Assembly (NCBI RefSeq): GCF_024398015.1
Contig: NZ_CP073747.1
Span: forward strand, 2,304,501 to 2,368,500
Length of the DNA stretch: 64,000 nucleotides
From: Kordiimonas sp. SCSIO 12610
GTDB taxonomy: Bacteria > Pseudomonadota > Alphaproteobacteria > Sphingomonadales > Kordiimonadaceae
Direction: 5' to 3'
Each line of letters opens with the position of its first letter. Position 1 is the stretch's first letter. The notes under the pieces are model-generated. The model made no database searches, had not been told where the DNA came from, and saw only the letters and a program-made list of their open reading frames with translations. Of the stretch, positions 1 to 10,574 are shown piece by piece. The position numbers were made by a program, and so were the translations under genes.

Positions 1-518
1 TCTAGCGCTGCATCATCATGCCTGTTCAGGATCAGCACTTGCATTCGTGAAAGAAGGGCGCCATTAATCTCAAACGATGGGTTTTCGGTCGTTGCCCCAA
101 TCAGGGTGATGGTTCCGTCCTCTACATAGGGTAAGAAGCTATCTTGCTGTGACCGGTTAAACCGATGGATCTCGTCTACAAATAAAAGTGTTGACCTGCC
201 CCCAATGCGGCGTGCCTTAGCGGCCTCAAAAACTTTTTTGAGGTCTGCCACACCAGAGAAAATCGCGGATATCTGTTCGAACGCTAAATCCAGATGATCA
301 GCAAGCAAGCGTGCGATCGTCGTTTTTCCCGTACCCGGTGGCCCCCATAGGATAAGTGACGTCATTTTGCCTGACGCCAACATGCGCCCTAGCGGTGCAT
401 CGCTTCCAAGAATATGATCCTGCCCGACGACATCTTCGATACTTTTCGGACGCAATTTATCAGCGAGGGGGCGATATGCCCCCTCATCAAGTCCTGCATT
501 CTCGAAAAGATTAGTCAC
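1..518 (-). CDS. rarA: Replication-associated recombination protein A (RarA/MgsA), N-terminal part, cut by window edge
   Basis: AAA+ ATPase of the RarA/MgsA/WRNIP1 family, which acts at stalled replication forks. About 172 N-terminal residues are visible; the rest lies beyond position 1. Walker A GPPGTGKTT is at residues 59-67, Walker B LLFVDEIHRF at about 111-120, and the family motif GATTENPSFE follows at about 141-150. These motifs separate it from clamp-loader subunits and RuvB. I chose the GTG at 518-516 because the protein then begins with the usual N-terminus (TNLFENAG) and there is no ATG upstream. It starts 23 nt after the htrA stop on the same strand, so co-transcription with htrA is likely. 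Confidence 0.93.
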   Translation of the reverse strand, partial: MTNLFENAGLDEGAYRPLADKLRPKSIEDVVGQDHILGSDAPLGRMLASGKMTSLILWGPPGTGKTTIARLLADHLDLAFEQISAIFSGVADLKKVFEAAKARRIGGRSTLLFVDEIHRFNRSQQDSFLPYVEDGTITLIGATTENPSFEINGALLSRMQVLILNRHDDAAL

Positions 519-541
519 TGTATAATCGTAATGTGTTTAAT

Positions 542-2008
542 TTACTGAACAGCACGGCAACGGCGATTACCGCGAGACGTGACCAAACATTCAGCAAGTT
601 GCCCCCGACGGCGGAAACGATAGACATACTGGCCTGATGTTTCATCAATTGCTTCGTTTAAGTCTTCGACACGGTTGATATCAACACCGTTCATCGAAAT
701 CAGAATATCACCCGGCGCCATCAATTGGTAACGTCCTGCAGGGGTGCGTGGGTTCACTTCTAAAACGACAACCCCTCGCAAAAACGGATTCAATTGAAGT
801 TCATCGTTAAACCGTGGCGACATATTGCCGACTTTTACACCCTGAAACGGATGGCGACCATCAAGTTCTGAAATATTACGCTCTGGTACTTCTGGTGGCA
901 ATGCAAGTGAGACATCGGCTTCCTCGAGGAAACCACCTTTCAAAACACCAAGTTTCACATTTTCACCTTGCTGCTTTGTCGCAATACGGAAATTCAAGCC
1001 GCCTTCATCAATGATTTCAACACCTTCGGCGGCTAAAATTACATCACCGATCGAAAGCCCAGCCTGTGCAGCAGGGCTTCCTGGGAAAATATCATCAATC
1101 AAAACCCCGCCCGGGCGGTCAAGGCCAAGGCTAGATGCCAGTTCGCTATTCACTGTTTGTCCTTGAATACCAAGCCATGGGCGGACTAACTGTCCCTCAT
1201 CAAGGGCGGCACGCAGTACTGATTTTACCATGTTTGCAGGTACAGCGAAGCCAATACCGTTGGAAGCGCCTGTGCGGCTATAAATCGCTGTATTAATGCC
1301 TAATAGCTCACCGTTAATACCAACAAGAGCCCCGCCCGAGTTGCCGGGATTTACCGCAGCATCGGTTTGAATAAAGAAACCGAAATCTGAAATGCCCTCT
1401 TGTGTCCGAGCGGTCGCAGACACAATACCGCTCGTAACCGTTTGGCCAACACCGAATGGGTTCCCTATCGCGAGCACTAAATCACCAACGAGTACAGTAT
1501 CAGAGTTAGAGAGCGATAAAGTGGAAAGCGCCTCTTCGCCAGTATCGATTTGAAGGATTGCCAGATCGGTTCTCGGGTCCGCGAGAACAATCTTGGCTTC
1601 AAATTCACGGCGGTCAGAAAGCACGACTGTGATTTCATCCGCCCCCTCGATCACATGATTATTTGTTACGATGACACCGTTAGCGCGTACGATAACACCA
1701 GACCCCAATGAGCCCTGTACCCGTTCCCTTGGTGCACCAAACGAATTATTACCGTCAAAGAAACGGCGAAATATCGGGTGATCATAAAGGGCGGAGCGCC
1801 GCGAGCGTACAATTTTTTTTGTGTAAATATTCACAACCGCCGGAGATGCGTTTCTAACCACTGGTGCATAGGATAGCTGTACCTGTTCGCGCGACTGCGG
1901 GACCGTCCGTGTATCAAAAGCTTGATCCTGCGCTGATAGCCCAGAGCCAAACACACTCGCACCAATCATCAAAATGCTAAAAATGCCTGTTATTTTATTC
2001 TTCAGCAT
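542..2008 (-). CDS. Periplasmic serine protease, DegP/DegQ (HtrA) type
   Basis: Trypsin-like periplasmic protease/chaperone of the HtrA family, 488 aa. Seen: an N-terminal signal peptide ending near SGLSA; catalytic triad His118 (NNHVIEG), Asp148 (DPRTDLAIL) and Ser224 (NPGNSGGAL); then two PDZ domains at roughly residues 270-360 and 395-480. Length and two PDZ domains fit the DegP/DegQ branch rather than the single-PDZ DegS. A GGAG sequence precedes the ATG. The gene follows the terminator of the ribosomal cluster, so it should have its own promoter in the roughly 100-nt gap, but I cannot name one. rarA follows closely downstream. Confidence 0.93.
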   Translation of the reverse strand: MLKNKITGIFSILMIGASVFGSGLSAQDQAFDTRTVPQSREQVQLSYAPVVRNASPAVVNIYTKKIVRSRRSALYDHPIFRRFFDGNNSFGAPRERVQGSLGSGVIVRANGVIVTNNHVIEGADEITVVLSDRREFEAKIVLADPRTDLAILQIDTGEEALSTLSLSNSDTVLVGDLVLAIGNPFGVGQTVTSGIVSATARTQEGISDFGFFIQTDAAVNPGNSGGALVGINGELLGINTAIYSRTGASNGIGFAVPANMVKSVLRAALDEGQLVRPWLGIQGQTVNSELASSLGLDRPGGVLIDDIFPGSPAAQAGLSIGDVILAAEGVEIIDEGGLNFRIATKQQGENVKLGVLKGGFLEEADVSLALPPEVPERNISELDGRHPFQGVKVGNMSPRFNDELQLNPFLRGVVVLEVNPRTPAGRYQLMAPGDILISMNGVDINRVEDLNEAIDETSGQYVYRFRRRGQLAECLVTSRGNRRCRAVQ

Positions 2009-2111
2009 CTATTTTTATCTCCGTCCAAATAGGTCTTTTGAAAATTGACTATGGCGCAGCCACAAGGCACGCGCAAGCCATCTCTCGATATCTCGTTCAT
2101 ATAGTGGGATA

Positions 2112-2149
2112 AAAACAAATAAAAAGGGCAGCACGATGGCTACCCTTTT
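2112..2149 (-). terminator. Rho-independent terminator after rplQ
   Basis: On the minus strand an 11-bp stem (AAAAGGGTAGC paired with GCTGCCCTTTT, one G-U pair) with a 6-nt loop at 2122-2149 is followed by a T-rich run. It lies 28 nt after the rplQ stop and marks the end of the rpsL-to-rplQ transcription unit. Confidence 0.85.
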
Positions 2150-2176
2150 AAATTCAGATATTGTCGTCAAAAAGAC

Positions 2177-2602
2177 TTATGCTGCATCCGCCTCATCAGC
2201 GCCTGTTTCAGCAGTTGGGCCACTGTCTTGGCCTTTAGCGTCTTCATTACGATCAACAAGCTCGATAACAGCCATTGGTGCGTTATCACCGTGGCGGTAG
2301 CCAGCTTTAAGAACACGTGTACAGCCGCCTGCGCGCTCTTTGTAACGTTCAGCAAGTTCACCAAACAGCTTACCAACAAGTGCTTCATTCTGTAGACGAG
2401 CAATTGCAAGACGACGGTTGGCAAGGCCACCTTTTTTACCAAGCGTGATATATTTCTCAACGATTGGTGCAAGTTCCTTAGCTTTTGGAAGCGTTGTAAC
2501 AATCTGCTCGTGCTTGATTAGCGCCTGAGCAAGATTTTGGAACATTGCCTTACGGTGGCTAGCGGTTCTATTAAGTTTACGACCTGATTTACGATGGCGC
2601 AT
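2177..2602 (-). CDS. rplQ: 50S ribosomal protein L17
   Basis: Large-subunit protein L17, 141 aa, last gene of the cluster. The N-terminus [20 protein letters not shown] and the internal [16 protein letters not shown] stretch are diagnostic. The C-terminal 20-odd residues are acidic and Ala-rich, an extension common in alphaproteobacterial L17. It lies downstream of rpoA, separated by a gap with two hairpins, and ends just before the operon terminator. Confidence 0.97.
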   Translation of the reverse strand: MRHRKSGRKLNRTASHRKAMFQNLAQALIKHEQIVTTLPKAKELAPIVEKYITLGKKGGLANRRLAIARLQNEALVGKLFGELAERYKERAGGCTRVLKAGYRHGDNAPMAVIELVDRNEDAKGQDSGPTAETGADEADAA

Positions 2603-2635
2603 TGCGCTACTCCTTAATTGCCTATCCGGCCTTGC

Positions 2636-2702
2636 GCCCCTTCCTCATTGAAGGGGCATAGTACCGGTAGGTGTCTCATTCTGCCTAAAGGAAAACCTTT
2701 AG
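2636..2702 (-). promoter_or_regulatory. Paired intercistronic hairpins between rpoA and rplQ
   Basis: Two perfect stem-loops fill the 112-nt gap: GCCCCTTC/GAAGGGGC (2636-2657, 6-nt loop) and CTAAAGG/CCTTTAG (2685-2702, AAAA loop in the plus reading). Neither has a clear T-run, so they look like processing or stability elements rather than terminators. Function is inference. Confidence 0.5.
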
Positions 2703-2714
2703 AAGATGAGAGGT

Positions 2715-3731
2715 TTAATAATCATTCTCTAATTTCTTAGCGAGTTCTTCGATGTTTTCTGGTGGCCATGTTGGTAATTCCATACCAAGGCGAAGCCCCA
2801 TATTCACAAGCACTTCTTTGATCTCGTTCAACGACTTACGACCAAAGTTAGGCGTGCGAAGCATTTCCGCTTCTGTTTTCTGAACAAGATCACCGATATA
2901 GACGATGTTATCGTTCTTCAAGCAGTTCGCAGAACGAACAGAAAGCTCAAGCTCGTCAACTTTCTTGAGAAGCTGACGGTTAAATTCTGGTTCGCTATCT
3001 TCTTCGTCTTTAACAACTTCTTCCGGTTCTTCGAAGCTGATGAAGACAGTTAACTGATCCTGAAGAATACGCGCAGAGAATGCTACTGCGTCTTCAGGTG
3101 TTACTGTACCATCGGTTTCGATTTCCATCGTAAGCTTATCATAATCAAGAACCTGGCCCTCACGGGTGTTCTCAACTTTATAGCTTACTTTCTTAACCGG
3201 GCTGTAGAGTGAATCTACAGGAATAAGACCAACTGGTGCGTCTTCTGGACGGTTACGGTCTGCTGCTACATATCCTTTACCGCTTGATACAGTAAGATCC
3301 ATGTTTAGCGTTGCGCCTTCGTCCAAGTGACAGATCACAAGGTCTTTATTTAGGATATCAACGTCAGCGACTTCACTGATTTGACCAGCTTTCACCTCAC
3401 CCGGGCCAGAGGCCGTAAGGTGAAGGCGCTTGATACCGTCGCTTGTTACGCGAACAGGAAGCTGCTTGATATTCAATACGATATCAGTCACATCTTCACG
3501 CACGCCCGGTACGGATGAAAATTCGTGCAAAACGCCTTCGATCTGTACGCTGGTAACAGCACCACCCTGGAGCGATGACAAGAGAACACGACGGAGTGCA
3601 TTACCGAGTGTCATGCCATAACCACGCTCAAGTGGTTCTACAACGATTTTCGCCTTACGTAGCGGGTCATTACCCGGCTGGATTGTAAGACCATTTGGTT
3701 TAATAAGTTCTTGCCAGTTTTTCTGGATCAC
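2715..3731 (-). CDS. rpoA: DNA-directed RNA polymerase subunit alpha
   Basis: RNA polymerase alpha, 338 aa from the GTG at 3731-3729. An open frame continues 14 codons upstream to an ATG at 3773. I chose the GTG because the protein then starts [14 protein letters not shown], as in the family, and GAGGG lies about 8 nt before it. N-terminal assembly domain occupies about residues 1-230 ([16 protein letters not shown] near 45) and the C-terminal DNA/activator-binding domain about 250-330 ([18 protein letters not shown], ending in [12 protein letters not shown]). It is placed between rpsK and rplQ as usual for the alpha operon; no rpsD is present here, as in other alphaproteobacteria. Confidence 0.97.
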   Translation of the reverse strand: MIQKNWQELIKPNGLTIQPGNDPLRKAKIVVEPLERGYGMTLGNALRRVLLSSLQGGAVTSVQIEGVLHEFSSVPGVREDVTDIVLNIKQLPVRVTSDGIKRLHLTASGPGEVKAGQISEVADVDILNKDLVICHLDEGATLNMDLTVSSGKGYVAADRNRPEDAPVGLIPVDSLYSPVKKVSYKVENTREGQVLDYDKLTMEIETDGTVTPEDAVAFSARILQDQLTVFISFEEPEEVVKDEEDSEPEFNRQLLKKVDELELSVRSANCLKNDNIVYIGDLVQKTEAEMLRTPNFGRKSLNEIKEVLVNMGLRLGMELPTWPPENIEELAKKLENDY

Positions 3732-3810
3732 GATGCAACCCTCATATTGATTGACGCAACTATTTCGCGCCAAAGGTTTCGTGTCAATACTCTACGTACT
3801 CAACGATGCC

Positions 3811-4200
3811 TTAAACGCGACGGCGCTTAGGCGGACGACAGCCATTATGCGGAATAGGTGTCACGTCCTTGATTGAAGTTACAGTAAAGCCAATTGCCTG
3901 TAGAGCACGCAGTGCGCTCTCACGACCAGCACCTGGGCCTTTAACTTCTACTTCAAGGGATTTCATACCATGTTCCTGAGCTTTCTTGCCTGCGTCCTCA
4001 GCAGCAACCTGTGCTGCGTACGGAGTAGACTTACGAGAGCCTTTGAATCCCATCATACCAGCTGAAGACCAGGAAATAGCGTTTCCTTGTACATCAGTGA
4101 TAGTAACCATTGTGTTGTTGAATGAAGCGTTTACATGTGCAACGCCATTCGTGATGTTTTTACGCTCGCGGCGCTTAACACGACCAGTATCTTTAGCCAT
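3811..4200 (-). CDS. rpsK: 30S ribosomal protein S11
   Basis: Small-subunit platform protein S11, 129 aa, full length. It shows the conserved [19 protein letters not shown] region, [16 protein letters not shown], and the basic C-terminus ending CRPPKRRRV. It lies between rpsM and rpoA on the same strand. Confidence 0.98.
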   Translation of the reverse strand: MAKDTGRVKRRERKNITNGVAHVNASFNNTMVTITDVQGNAISWSSAGMMGFKGSRKSTPYAAQVAAEDAGKKAQEHGMKSLEVEVKGPGAGRESALRALQAIGFTVTSIKDVTPIPHNGCRPPKRRRV

Positions 4201-4260
4201 CTCTATCAGACCCTATTTGTTTTGGGGAGCCCTAAACAGCAAACCAAAATAAAAAATTAA

Positions 4261-4629
4261 TTACTTCTTCTTACCGGCAATCGGAATTGCTTTACCCTTA
4301 CGAGTACGAGCATTCGTTGATGTACGCTGACCACGTACCGGTAATTTATTACGGTGACGAAGACCACGATAAGTCTTAAGGTCCATCAACCGTTTAATAT
4401 TCATAGCAACTTCACGACGGAGATCACCTTCTACAGTAAATTCACCATCGATCATTTCACGGATTTGAATAACTTCTGAATCCGTAAGTTCCGACACACG
4501 ACGTTCACGTGGGAAATTCAGCTTATCGCAAATTCCCTTGGCCGAAGTTGGGCCAATACCGTGGATATATGTCAAAGCGATTTCTACACGCTTATTTGTC
4601 GGAATGTTAACGCCAGCAATACGCGCCAC
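4261..4629 (-). CDS. rpsM: 30S ribosomal protein S13
   Basis: Head protein S13, 122 aa. The frame is open to an ATG at 4677, but the GTG at 4629-4627 is the likely start: it gives the family N-terminus [18 protein letters not shown] and has AGGAG 7 nt upstream. The C-terminal [16 protein letters not shown] tail, which contacts the P-site tRNA, is intact. The gene follows adk; no rpmJ or infA is found between secY and rpsM. Confidence 0.97.
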   Translation of the reverse strand: MARIAGVNIPTNKRVEIALTYIHGIGPTSAKGICDKLNFPRERRVSELTDSEVIQIREMIDGEFTVEGDLRREVAMNIKRLMDLKTYRGLRHRNKLPVRGQRTSTNARTRKGKAIPIAGKKK

Positions 4630-4744
4630 AACCGTTCTCCTGATCAAACTAAGTTCACGTTCAATATACAGAATCACTGAACGTGCAAAGTCCGGGGATT
4701 ATATGGAGAAACCCTCGAACGTCAACCATTCAGTGATAGTTTTT

Positions 4745-5392
4745 TTACACCGCCAAAATATTGGCGATTTGGGAGGTTACTTCATCAATAGCAGCCATGC
4801 CATCAACACTCTGTAAAACCCCTTTATCAGCATAATACGGCAATACCGGAGCCGTTTGTGCATAATATTCTTTCAATCGTTTCCCAACCGTCTCGGCATT
4901 GTCATCCGGGCGACGTTTGAATTCTGTTGAACCACAATTGTCACAAACCCCTTCAACCTCAGGCTTAAGGTTTGTATCGTGATATCCTTCATTACATCCA
5001 GCACATGTATAGCGACCGGCGATTCTCTCTACCAGTGCTGCATCATCCACTTTCATTTCAATCACAGCATCAAGCTTCAGCGACTGATTGCTCAACATCG
5101 CATCCAATGCTTCTGCCTGAGCAACGGTACGTGGGAAACCATCAAGGATGAAACCATCCTTACAATCATCTTCCTGGATACGGTCATTGATAATACCAAT
5201 AACGATATCGTCGGATACGAGCGCCCCTGCGTCCATTTTGGACTTAGCAAGTTTACCCATTTCGGTGCCAGCTGCTACCGCAGCGCGAAGCATATCACCA
5301 GTAGAAAGTTGAACCAAACCATGCGCTTTCTCGATACGCTGCGCTTGAGTTCCTTTACCCGCGCCCGGAGGTCCAAATAGTATTAAGATCAC
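4745..5392 (-). CDS. adk: Adenylate kinase, long form with four-cysteine LID
   Basis: Catalyses ATP + AMP = 2 ADP. 215 aa. P-loop GPPGAGKGTQ is at residues 7-16 and the AMP-site region DGFPRTVAQAEAL is conserved. The LID has CAGC and CDNC pairs (Cys-x2-Cys ... Cys-x2-Cys), the structural zinc arrangement known from Gram-positive and some proteobacterial enzymes. The start codon overlaps the secY stop by 4 bp, so the two are translationally coupled. Confidence 0.97.
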   Translation of the reverse strand: MILILFGPPGAGKGTQAQRIEKAHGLVQLSTGDMLRAAVAAGTEMGKLAKSKMDAGALVSDDIVIGIINDRIQEDDCKDGFILDGFPRTVAQAEALDAMLSNQSLKLDAVIEMKVDDAALVERIAGRYTCAGCNEGYHDTNLKPEVEGVCDNCGSTEFKRRPDDNAETVGKRLKEYYAQTAPVLPYYADKGVLQSVDGMAAIDEVTSQIANILAV

Positions 5393-6711
5393 CGGCGGGC
5401 CCCTTTTAATCTTGTTTTCTTCAACAGGCTTTCATACTGCTGAGCCATCAAATGGCTATGGATTTGCTGAACAGTATCCATTGTAACATTCACCACAATC
5501 AAGAGGCTCGTACCGCCGAGATAGAACGGTACTGCAGACTGTGAAATAATCAATTCGGGGATCACACACACAACAGAAAGATAAGCTGATCCAATCACTG
5601 TTAAGCGTGTAAGCAAATAATCAAGATATTCAGCAGTTCGTTTACCTGGGCGAATGCCTGGAACGAATCCACCATGTTTCTTTAAGTTATCCGCAGTTTC
5701 CTCAGGATTAAACTGAATAGCTGTATAGAAGAAACAAAAGAATACGATAAGGGCGATATAGAGCGCGATATAAATCGGCTTACCTGGCCCAAGCACTGCA
5801 GTTACGCTTGTAATCCACTCTGCGTCAGAGAAACCTGCCACTGACAAAGGCATCAACAATAGCGAACTCGCGAAGATCGGTGGGATAACACCAGCAACGT
5901 TCAATTTAAGCGGCAAGTGTGACTTGTCACCTTGCATTACGCGGTTACCCTGCTGCCTCTTGGGGTACTGAATGACCACCCGGCGCTGGGCGCGCTCGAA
6001 AAATACGATAAACCAGATAAGCGCAGCTGCACCAATAAGGATCAATAGCAAAACAGTCACAGAAAGACTGCCAGTACGGCTTAAGTTGAAAGCCTGTGCT
6101 AACGTTCCAGGGAGCTCCGCAACAATACCTGCGAAAATAATAAGAGAAATTCCGTTACCAATACCACGCTGTGTGATCTGTTCACCAAGCCAAACAAGGA
6201 ACATCGTACCGCCAAGAAGCGTAACAACTGCGGTAATGATGAAGAACCAGCCTGGGTTCACGACAACACCCGGTTGCCCCTGAAGGCCAGATACAATCGC
6301 ATAGCCCTGCACCAATGTCAGAAGAACCGTACCATACCGTGTATATTGGTTAATTTTTTTACGCCCCTGCTCGCCTTCTTTTTTGAGTTGACCAAGTGTC
6401 GAACTCATAGACGTCAGAAGCTGCATGATAATAGAGGCCGAGATATACGGCATAATACCTAGCATAATGATTGAAGTACGCTGAAGGGCACCGCCAGAGA
6501 ACGTGTTGACGATATCGATAAACCCACCACCAAGGTTTGCAAACATCTGCTCAACAGCAGATGGGTCCAAACCAGGAATAGGTATGTAGGAACATAGTCG
6601 ATATACAATCAACGCACCAAGAGCAAACCAGATCCGTTTCTTCAGTTCATCGGCTTTACCGATTGCACCAAAATTCAGATTAGCAGCTAATTGTTCAGCA
6701 GCAGATGCCAT
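5389..6711 (-). CDS. secY: Preprotein translocase subunit SecY
   Basis: Central channel subunit of the Sec translocon, 440 aa with about ten hydrophobic segments. Signature stretches include IPIPGLDPSAVEQMF near residue 43, the TM2 region IMLGIMPYISASIIMQLL, and the C-terminal DTVQQIHSHLMAQQYE. It lies in the spc operon between rplO and adk. Confidence 0.98.
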   Translation of the reverse strand: MASAAEQLAANLNFGAIGKADELKKRIWFALGALIVYRLCSYIPIPGLDPSAVEQMFANLGGGFIDIVNTFSGGALQRTSIIMLGIMPYISASIIMQLLTSMSSTLGQLKKEGEQGRKKINQYTRYGTVLLTLVQGYAIVSGLQGQPGVVVNPGWFFIITAVVTLLGGTMFLVWLGEQITQRGIGNGISLIIFAGIVAELPGTLAQAFNLSRTGSLSVTVLLLILIGAAALIWFIVFFERAQRRVVIQYPKRQQGNRVMQGDKSHLPLKLNVAGVIPPIFASSLLLMPLSVAGFSDAEWITSVTAVLGPGKPIYIALYIALIVFFCFFYTAIQFNPEETADNLKKHGGFVPGIRPGKRTAEYLDYLLTRLTVIGSAYLSVVCVIPELIISQSAVPFYLGGTSLLIVVNVTMDTVQQIHSHLMAQQYESLLKKTRLKGARR

Positions 6712-6757
6712 ATACTCACTCCAGCCTTATGCTATTATTATCTCGGCCTTATATTAT

Positions 6758-7216
6758 TTAGGAAGCAACTGTTACTTTACCACCTGCTTTTTCAACTGCT
6801 TCAACAGCAGCCTTAGAAGCACCAGTAACAGTAATGTCTAGCTTCGCTTTCAATTCACCTTTGGCAAGAAGACGGACACCGTCCACAACTTTACCAACAA
6901 CACCTGCTTCCACAAGTGTTTCAATGGTGATTGCTTTTTTGGCATCAAGCGTGCCAGCGTCAACAGCCTTTTGAAGGCGACCAACGTTAACAACCTGATA
7001 GTCTTTTTTGTTCAAAGAATTGAAACCACGTTTTGGCAGACGCATGTAGATAGGCATCTGACCACCCTCGTAACCATTGATGGCTACACCAGAGCGTGCT
7101 TTCTGACCTTTGTGACCAGAACCGGCAGTTTTACCTTTGCCGGAACCGATACCACGACCAACGCGCATAGCAGATTTGCGAGCGCCTTTATTGTCGTTTA
7201 GTTCATTGAGTTTCAT
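6758..7216 (-). CDS. rplO: 50S ribosomal protein L15
   Basis: L15, 152 aa from the ATG at 7216-7214; an in-frame TTG two codons upstream is less likely because GGAG is well placed for the ATG. The Gly-rich N-terminal stretch ([20 protein letters not shown]) and the LPKRGF motif are typical. It is followed by secY. Confidence 0.97.
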   Translation of the reverse strand: MKLNELNDNKGARKSAMRVGRGIGSGKGKTAGSGHKGQKARSGVAINGYEGGQMPIYMRLPKRGFNSLNKKDYQVVNVGRLQKAVDAGTLDAKKAITIETLVEAGVVGKVVDGVRLLAKGELKAKLDITVTGASKAAVEAVEKAGGKVTVAS

Positions 7217-7239
7217 GTTCAATCTCCAACACGCGAAGC

Positions 7240-7431
7240 TTAATCTTCAACGCGCACCAAGTGGTGCACCTTGTTGATCATGCCACGAACAGCTGGTGTA
7301 TCTTCCAGCTCGCGTGTGCGATGCATCTTGTTAAGGCCAAGCCCAACCAACGTTGCACGCTGGTCGCCACGACGGCGAATAGGACTTCCGATCTGAGTTA
7401 CCTTCAGTGTCGCTTTTTTCTTAGCAGCCAT
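7240..7431 (-). CDS. rpmD: 50S ribosomal protein L30
   Basis: Short L30, 63 aa, with the conserved [20 protein letters not shown] core and the [20 protein letters not shown] segment. It lies 8 nt downstream of... rpsE is immediately upstream in transcription (6-nt gap) and rplO follows. Confidence 0.97.
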   Translation of the reverse strand: MAAKKKATLKVTQIGSPIRRRGDQRATLVGLGLNKMHRTRELEDTPAVRGMINKVHHLVRVED

Positions 7432-7437
7432 TGATCG

Positions 7438-8031
7438 TTACTCCGCTACTTGAGCGCTGTCTTCAGCGCCGTCGTTGCTTGCAACAACCTTCACATCGCC
7501 GCGACGTGCAACAATATCAGCAACCTTACGGCCACGTTTTGCTGCCACCTGACGTGGTGAAACCTGATTTGCAAGAGCATCAAATGTAGCCCGGACCATG
7601 TTATATGGGTTTGATGTACCCTGTGACTTTGTCACAACGTCTTGTACACCAAGCGCCTCAAACACTGCACGCATTGGACCACCAGCAATGATACCTGTAC
7701 CTGGAACCGCAGTACGGATAAGAACCTTACCTGCACCGTGGCGACCATGGATATCATGGTGAAGCGTACGTCCCTCACGAAGAGGAACCCGGATCATGTT
7801 TTTCTTCGCAGCTTCGGTCGCTTTACGGATTGCTTCAGGAACTTCCTTCGCTTTACCTTTACCGAAACCTACGCGGCCACGTTGGTCACCAACAACCACA
7901 AGGGCTGCGAAACCGAAACGACGACCACCTTTTACAACCTTGGCCACACGGTTAATGTGAACAAGCTTTTCTAATAGTTCGCTTTCTTCCCGATTGCGTT
8001 CAGAGCGATTATTGCGTTCTGGGCGTGCCAT
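7438..8031 (-). CDS. rpsE: 30S ribosomal protein S5
   Basis: S5, 197 aa, with the double-stranded-RNA-binding S5 domain ([20 protein letters not shown], then [17 protein letters not shown]) and the C-terminal domain ([20 protein letters not shown]). The tail after about residue 165 is a variable, acidic extension. It is transcribed between rplR and rpmD. Confidence 0.97.
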   Translation of the reverse strand: MARPERNNRSERNREESELLEKLVHINRVAKVVKGGRRFGFAALVVVGDQRGRVGFGKGKAKEVPEAIRKATEAAKKNMIRVPLREGRTLHHDIHGRHGAGKVLIRTAVPGTGIIAGGPMRAVFEALGVQDVVTKSQGTSNPYNMVRATFDALANQVSPRQVAAKRGRKVADIVARRGDVKVVASNDGAEDSAQVAE

Positions 8032-8055
8032 TGGACATCCTTCTCCTTATCAGCC

Positions 8056-8412
8056 TTAGAAGTCCAAGCCGCCATCGCGCGCTGCTACAGCAAGTGCTTT
8101 TACACGGCCATGGTAGAGGAAACCACCACGGTCAAACACAACTGTTTCAACGCCGGCTGCTTTGGCTCGCTCGGCAATCAGTTTACCAACGCTTGTTGCT
8201 GCTTCGATGTTCGAAGTTGCACCAGAGCGGAGATCTTTTTCAGTAGTAGACGCTGCTGCGAGCGTTTTACCGTTAACATCGTCAATAACCTGCGCATAGA
8301 TATGCTGGTTAGTACGGTGAATAGAAAGACGCGGCCTACCCACACTCTTCTTGCGAAGTTGAGTGCGGTTGCGCTGGCGGCGCTTTTCAAATAGTGCTTT
8401 AGTTGAAGCCAT
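8056..8412 (-). CDS. rplR: 50S ribosomal protein L18
   Basis: 5S-rRNA-binding protein L18, 118 aa. The ATG at 8412-8410 is preferred over an in-frame GTG three codons upstream because AGGTGG lies 5 nt before it. Seen: [20 protein letters not shown] and the C-terminal [18 protein letters not shown] signature. Confidence 0.96.
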   Translation of the reverse strand: MASTKALFEKRRQRNRTQLRKKSVGRPRLSIHRTNQHIYAQVIDDVNGKTLAAASTTEKDLRSGATSNIEAATSVGKLIAERAKAAGVETVVFDRGGFLYHGRVKALAVAARDGGLDF

Positions 8413-8424
8413 TGATGCCACCTA

Positions 8425-8958
8425 TTACTTCTTCTTACCTTCTTTACGGAAGATATATTCGCCTTCGTACTTGATACCCTTACCTTTGTATGGCTCAGGC
8501 TTGCGATACTCACGGATCTTCGCCGCAGTCTGACCGACTTTCTGCTTATCAATACCAGAGATGATCACTGTAGTTTGATCAGGTGTCTCGATCTTGATGC
8601 CTTCCGGCACAGGAAAATCTACGTCATGGCTGAAACCAAGCTGCAAGTTGAGGGAAGAACCCTTCATGCTCGCACGGTAACCAACACCATTGATTTGAAG
8701 CTTTTTAGAGTAACCATTGGTTACGCCTTCAAACATGTTAGCAACCATAGTACGCTGCATACCCCACATAGAGCGGGCACGCTTTGTTTGATTGATCGGC
8801 GCAACTGTAATGCCAGCATCATCCTGAGATACAGAAACCTCAGGTACAAATGTCATGGCAAGCTCGCCTTTTGGGCCTTTCACAGAAAGGTCTGAACCGT
8901 TCAAGGAAACGGTTACGCCAGACGGTACTGCGACTGCCTTTTTACCGATACGGGACAT
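8425..8958 (-). CDS. rplF: 50S ribosomal protein L6
   Basis: L6, 177 aa, with two related RNA-binding folds. It starts [15 protein letters not shown] and ends with the conserved [20 protein letters not shown] signature. It is transcribed between rpsH and rplR. Confidence 0.98.
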   Translation of the reverse strand: MSRIGKKAVAVPSGVTVSLNGSDLSVKGPKGELAMTFVPEVSVSQDDAGITVAPINQTKRARSMWGMQRTMVANMFEGVTNGYSKKLQINGVGYRASMKGSSLNLQLGFSHDVDFPVPEGIKIETPDQTTVIISGIDKQKVGQTAAKIREYRKPEPYKGKGIKYEGEYIFRKEGKKK

Positions 8959-8972
8959 ACTTCACCCTTTCC

Positions 8973-9371
8973 TTAGAATACGGTACAAAGAACTTCGCCG
9001 CCCACATTGTTCTCACGCGCTTCAGCGTCTGAGAGAACACCCTTAGGTGTGGAAACGATCGAAATACCAAGACCATTATGAACACGTGGAAGATCACTAA
9101 CTGCGCTGTACACACGGCGACCAGGCTTAGATACGCGATTAAGCGTACGAATTACCGGCTCACCTTCATGGTACTTAAGCTCGATAGAAAGTTCAGCTTT
9201 GTTCGCATCGCCTTCTACACGTGAATAACCACGGATATAACCTTCCCGCTCAAGAACGTCGAGCACACGCTGACGAGTTTTAGAAGCAGGTGATGAAATA
9301 ACAGACTTGCGGGCTTGCAAGCCGTTACGGATACGGGTCAACATATCGCCGATTGGATCTGTCATCGACAT
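8973..9371 (-). CDS. rpsH: 30S ribosomal protein S8
   Basis: S8, 132 aa, primary 16S rRNA binder and, in E. coli, the autogenous repressor of the spc operon. It has [15 protein letters not shown] at the N-terminus and the [20 protein letters not shown] motif near the C-terminus. Confidence 0.98.
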   Translation of the reverse strand: MSMTDPIGDMLTRIRNGLQARKSVISSPASKTRQRVLDVLEREGYIRGYSRVEGDANKAELSIELKYHEGEPVIRTLNRVSKPGRRVYSAVSDLPRVHNGLGISIVSTPKGVLSDAEARENNVGGEVLCTVF

Positions 9372-9382
9372 GAGCGTTCCCC

Positions 9383-9688
9383 TTACCAGCTAGACTTCAC
9401 AATGCCAGGAATTTTACCGTCGGAACCAAGTTCACGAAGGGAAATTCTAGACATTTTGAATTTACGATAATAACCACGAGGACGACCAGTTACTTCACAA
9501 CGATTGCGAAGACGGTTTGCCGCACCATTACGTGGCAACTTAGCGAGTTGTAGCGCAGCCAACCAACGCTCGTCGTCAGAAAGGTCTTTGTTATAAACCT
9601 GTTCTTTCAACTGAGCACGTTTAGCAGCATATTTTGCAACTAACTTCTCGCGCTTCAAATTCTTATTAACGGCACTTTTCTTAGCCAT
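9383..9688 (-). CDS. rpsN: 30S ribosomal protein S14, zinc-free form
   Basis: S14, 101 aa. This is the long C-minus type: the [20 protein letters not shown] segment lacks the CxxC pairs of the short zinc-binding S14, so it needs no zinc. It lies between rplE and rpsH as in most proteobacteria. Confidence 0.97.
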   Translation of the reverse strand: MAKKSAVNKNLKREKLVAKYAAKRAQLKEQVYNKDLSDDERWLAALQLAKLPRNGAANRLRNRCEVTGRPRGYYRKFKMSRISLRELGSDGKIPGIVKSSW

Positions 9689-9712
9689 AATATCTCTCCT
9701 AACGACTACCGT

Positions 9713-10264
9713 TTATTTTTTGAACGGCATCTGGAAACCAGCAAGAAGCTCACGAGCTTCGTCATCTGATTTCGCAGTCGTGCAGATAATGATGTCCATT
9801 CCGCGAATTGTGTCAACTTCATCATAGTTGATTTCCGGGAATACGATCTGTTCCTTCAAGCCCATCGCATAGTTACCACGACCATCGAAAGACTTAGGAT
9901 TCACACCCTGGAAGTCACGAACACGTGGAAGTGCGATAGTGATCAGACGATCAAGAAACTCGTACATACGATCAGAGCGAAGTGTTACCTTCACACCGAT
10001 TGGCATACCGTCACGAAGCTTAAAGCCCGCGATCGATTTCCGTGCACGTGTTACAACAGGCTTTTGACCAGAAATCGCTGTGATTTCTTTCAAAACCTTA
10101 TCGATCTTCTTCTTGTCCTGAACAGCTTCACCAACACCAACGTTGATTACAACTTTGTCCAGTTTCGGAATCTGCATGGAGTTTTTATATTCGAAACGCT
10201 CCTGAAGGGCGCCACGAACAGTTTCTTCATACTGTTTACGAAGACGAGGTTGTGCATTAGCCAT
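9713..10264 (-). CDS. rplE: 50S ribosomal protein L5
   Basis: 5S-rRNA-binding L5, 183 aa from the ATG at 10264-10262; a TTG one codon upstream is less likely. It overlaps the end of rplX by 8 bp, with its GGAG inside rplX, indicating coupling. Conserved: [38 protein letters not shown], and the C-terminal [19 protein letters not shown]. Confidence 0.97.
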   Translation of the reverse strand: MANAQPRLRKQYEETVRGALQERFEYKNSMQIPKLDKVVINVGVGEAVQDKKKIDKVLKEITAISGQKPVVTRARKSIAGFKLRDGMPIGVKVTLRSDRMYEFLDRLITIALPRVRDFQGVNPKSFDGRGNYAMGLKEQIVFPEINYDEVDTIRGMDIIICTTAKSDDEARELLAGFQMPFKK

Positions 10265-10574
10265 CAATCATCTCCCCAGATTTTTTCGCAAAGCGAACCT
10301 TGCGACCATCTTCTAGAGTCTTGAAACCAACACGGGTAGGAGCGCCGTCTTTCGGATCCTCAATCATGAGGTTAGAAAGCTGGATAGGAGCTTCTTTTGT
10401 TTCAATACCACCCGCACTAACTTGTGTTGGACGATTGTGGCGCTTTACAAGGTTAACACCTTGAACAAGAGCACGGTCTTCTTTCGTCAACACGCGTGTG
10501 ATTTCGCCGCGCTTGCCTTTATCTTTACCAGCAACCACAACGACCTTGTCACCTTTTTTAAGCTTCGCGGCCAT
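10257..10574 (-). CDS. rplX: 50S ribosomal protein L24
   Basis: Assembly-initiator L24, 105 aa, with the KOW motif in [20 protein letters not shown] at the N-terminus. Its ATG directly abuts the rplN stop codon, and its end overlaps the rplE start. Confidence 0.97.
   Translation of the reverse strand: MAAKLKKGDKVVVVAGKDKGKRGEITRVLTKEDRALVQGVNLVKRHNRPTQVSAGGIETKEAPIQLSNLMIEDPKDGAPTRVGFKTLEDGRKVRFAKKSGEMIDG

Noticed and set aside
2715-3773. Longer rpoA starting at the ATG at 3773
   Set aside because: The extra 14 residues are foreign to RpoA, and a GTG with a good ribosome-binding site gives the standard 338-residue protein.
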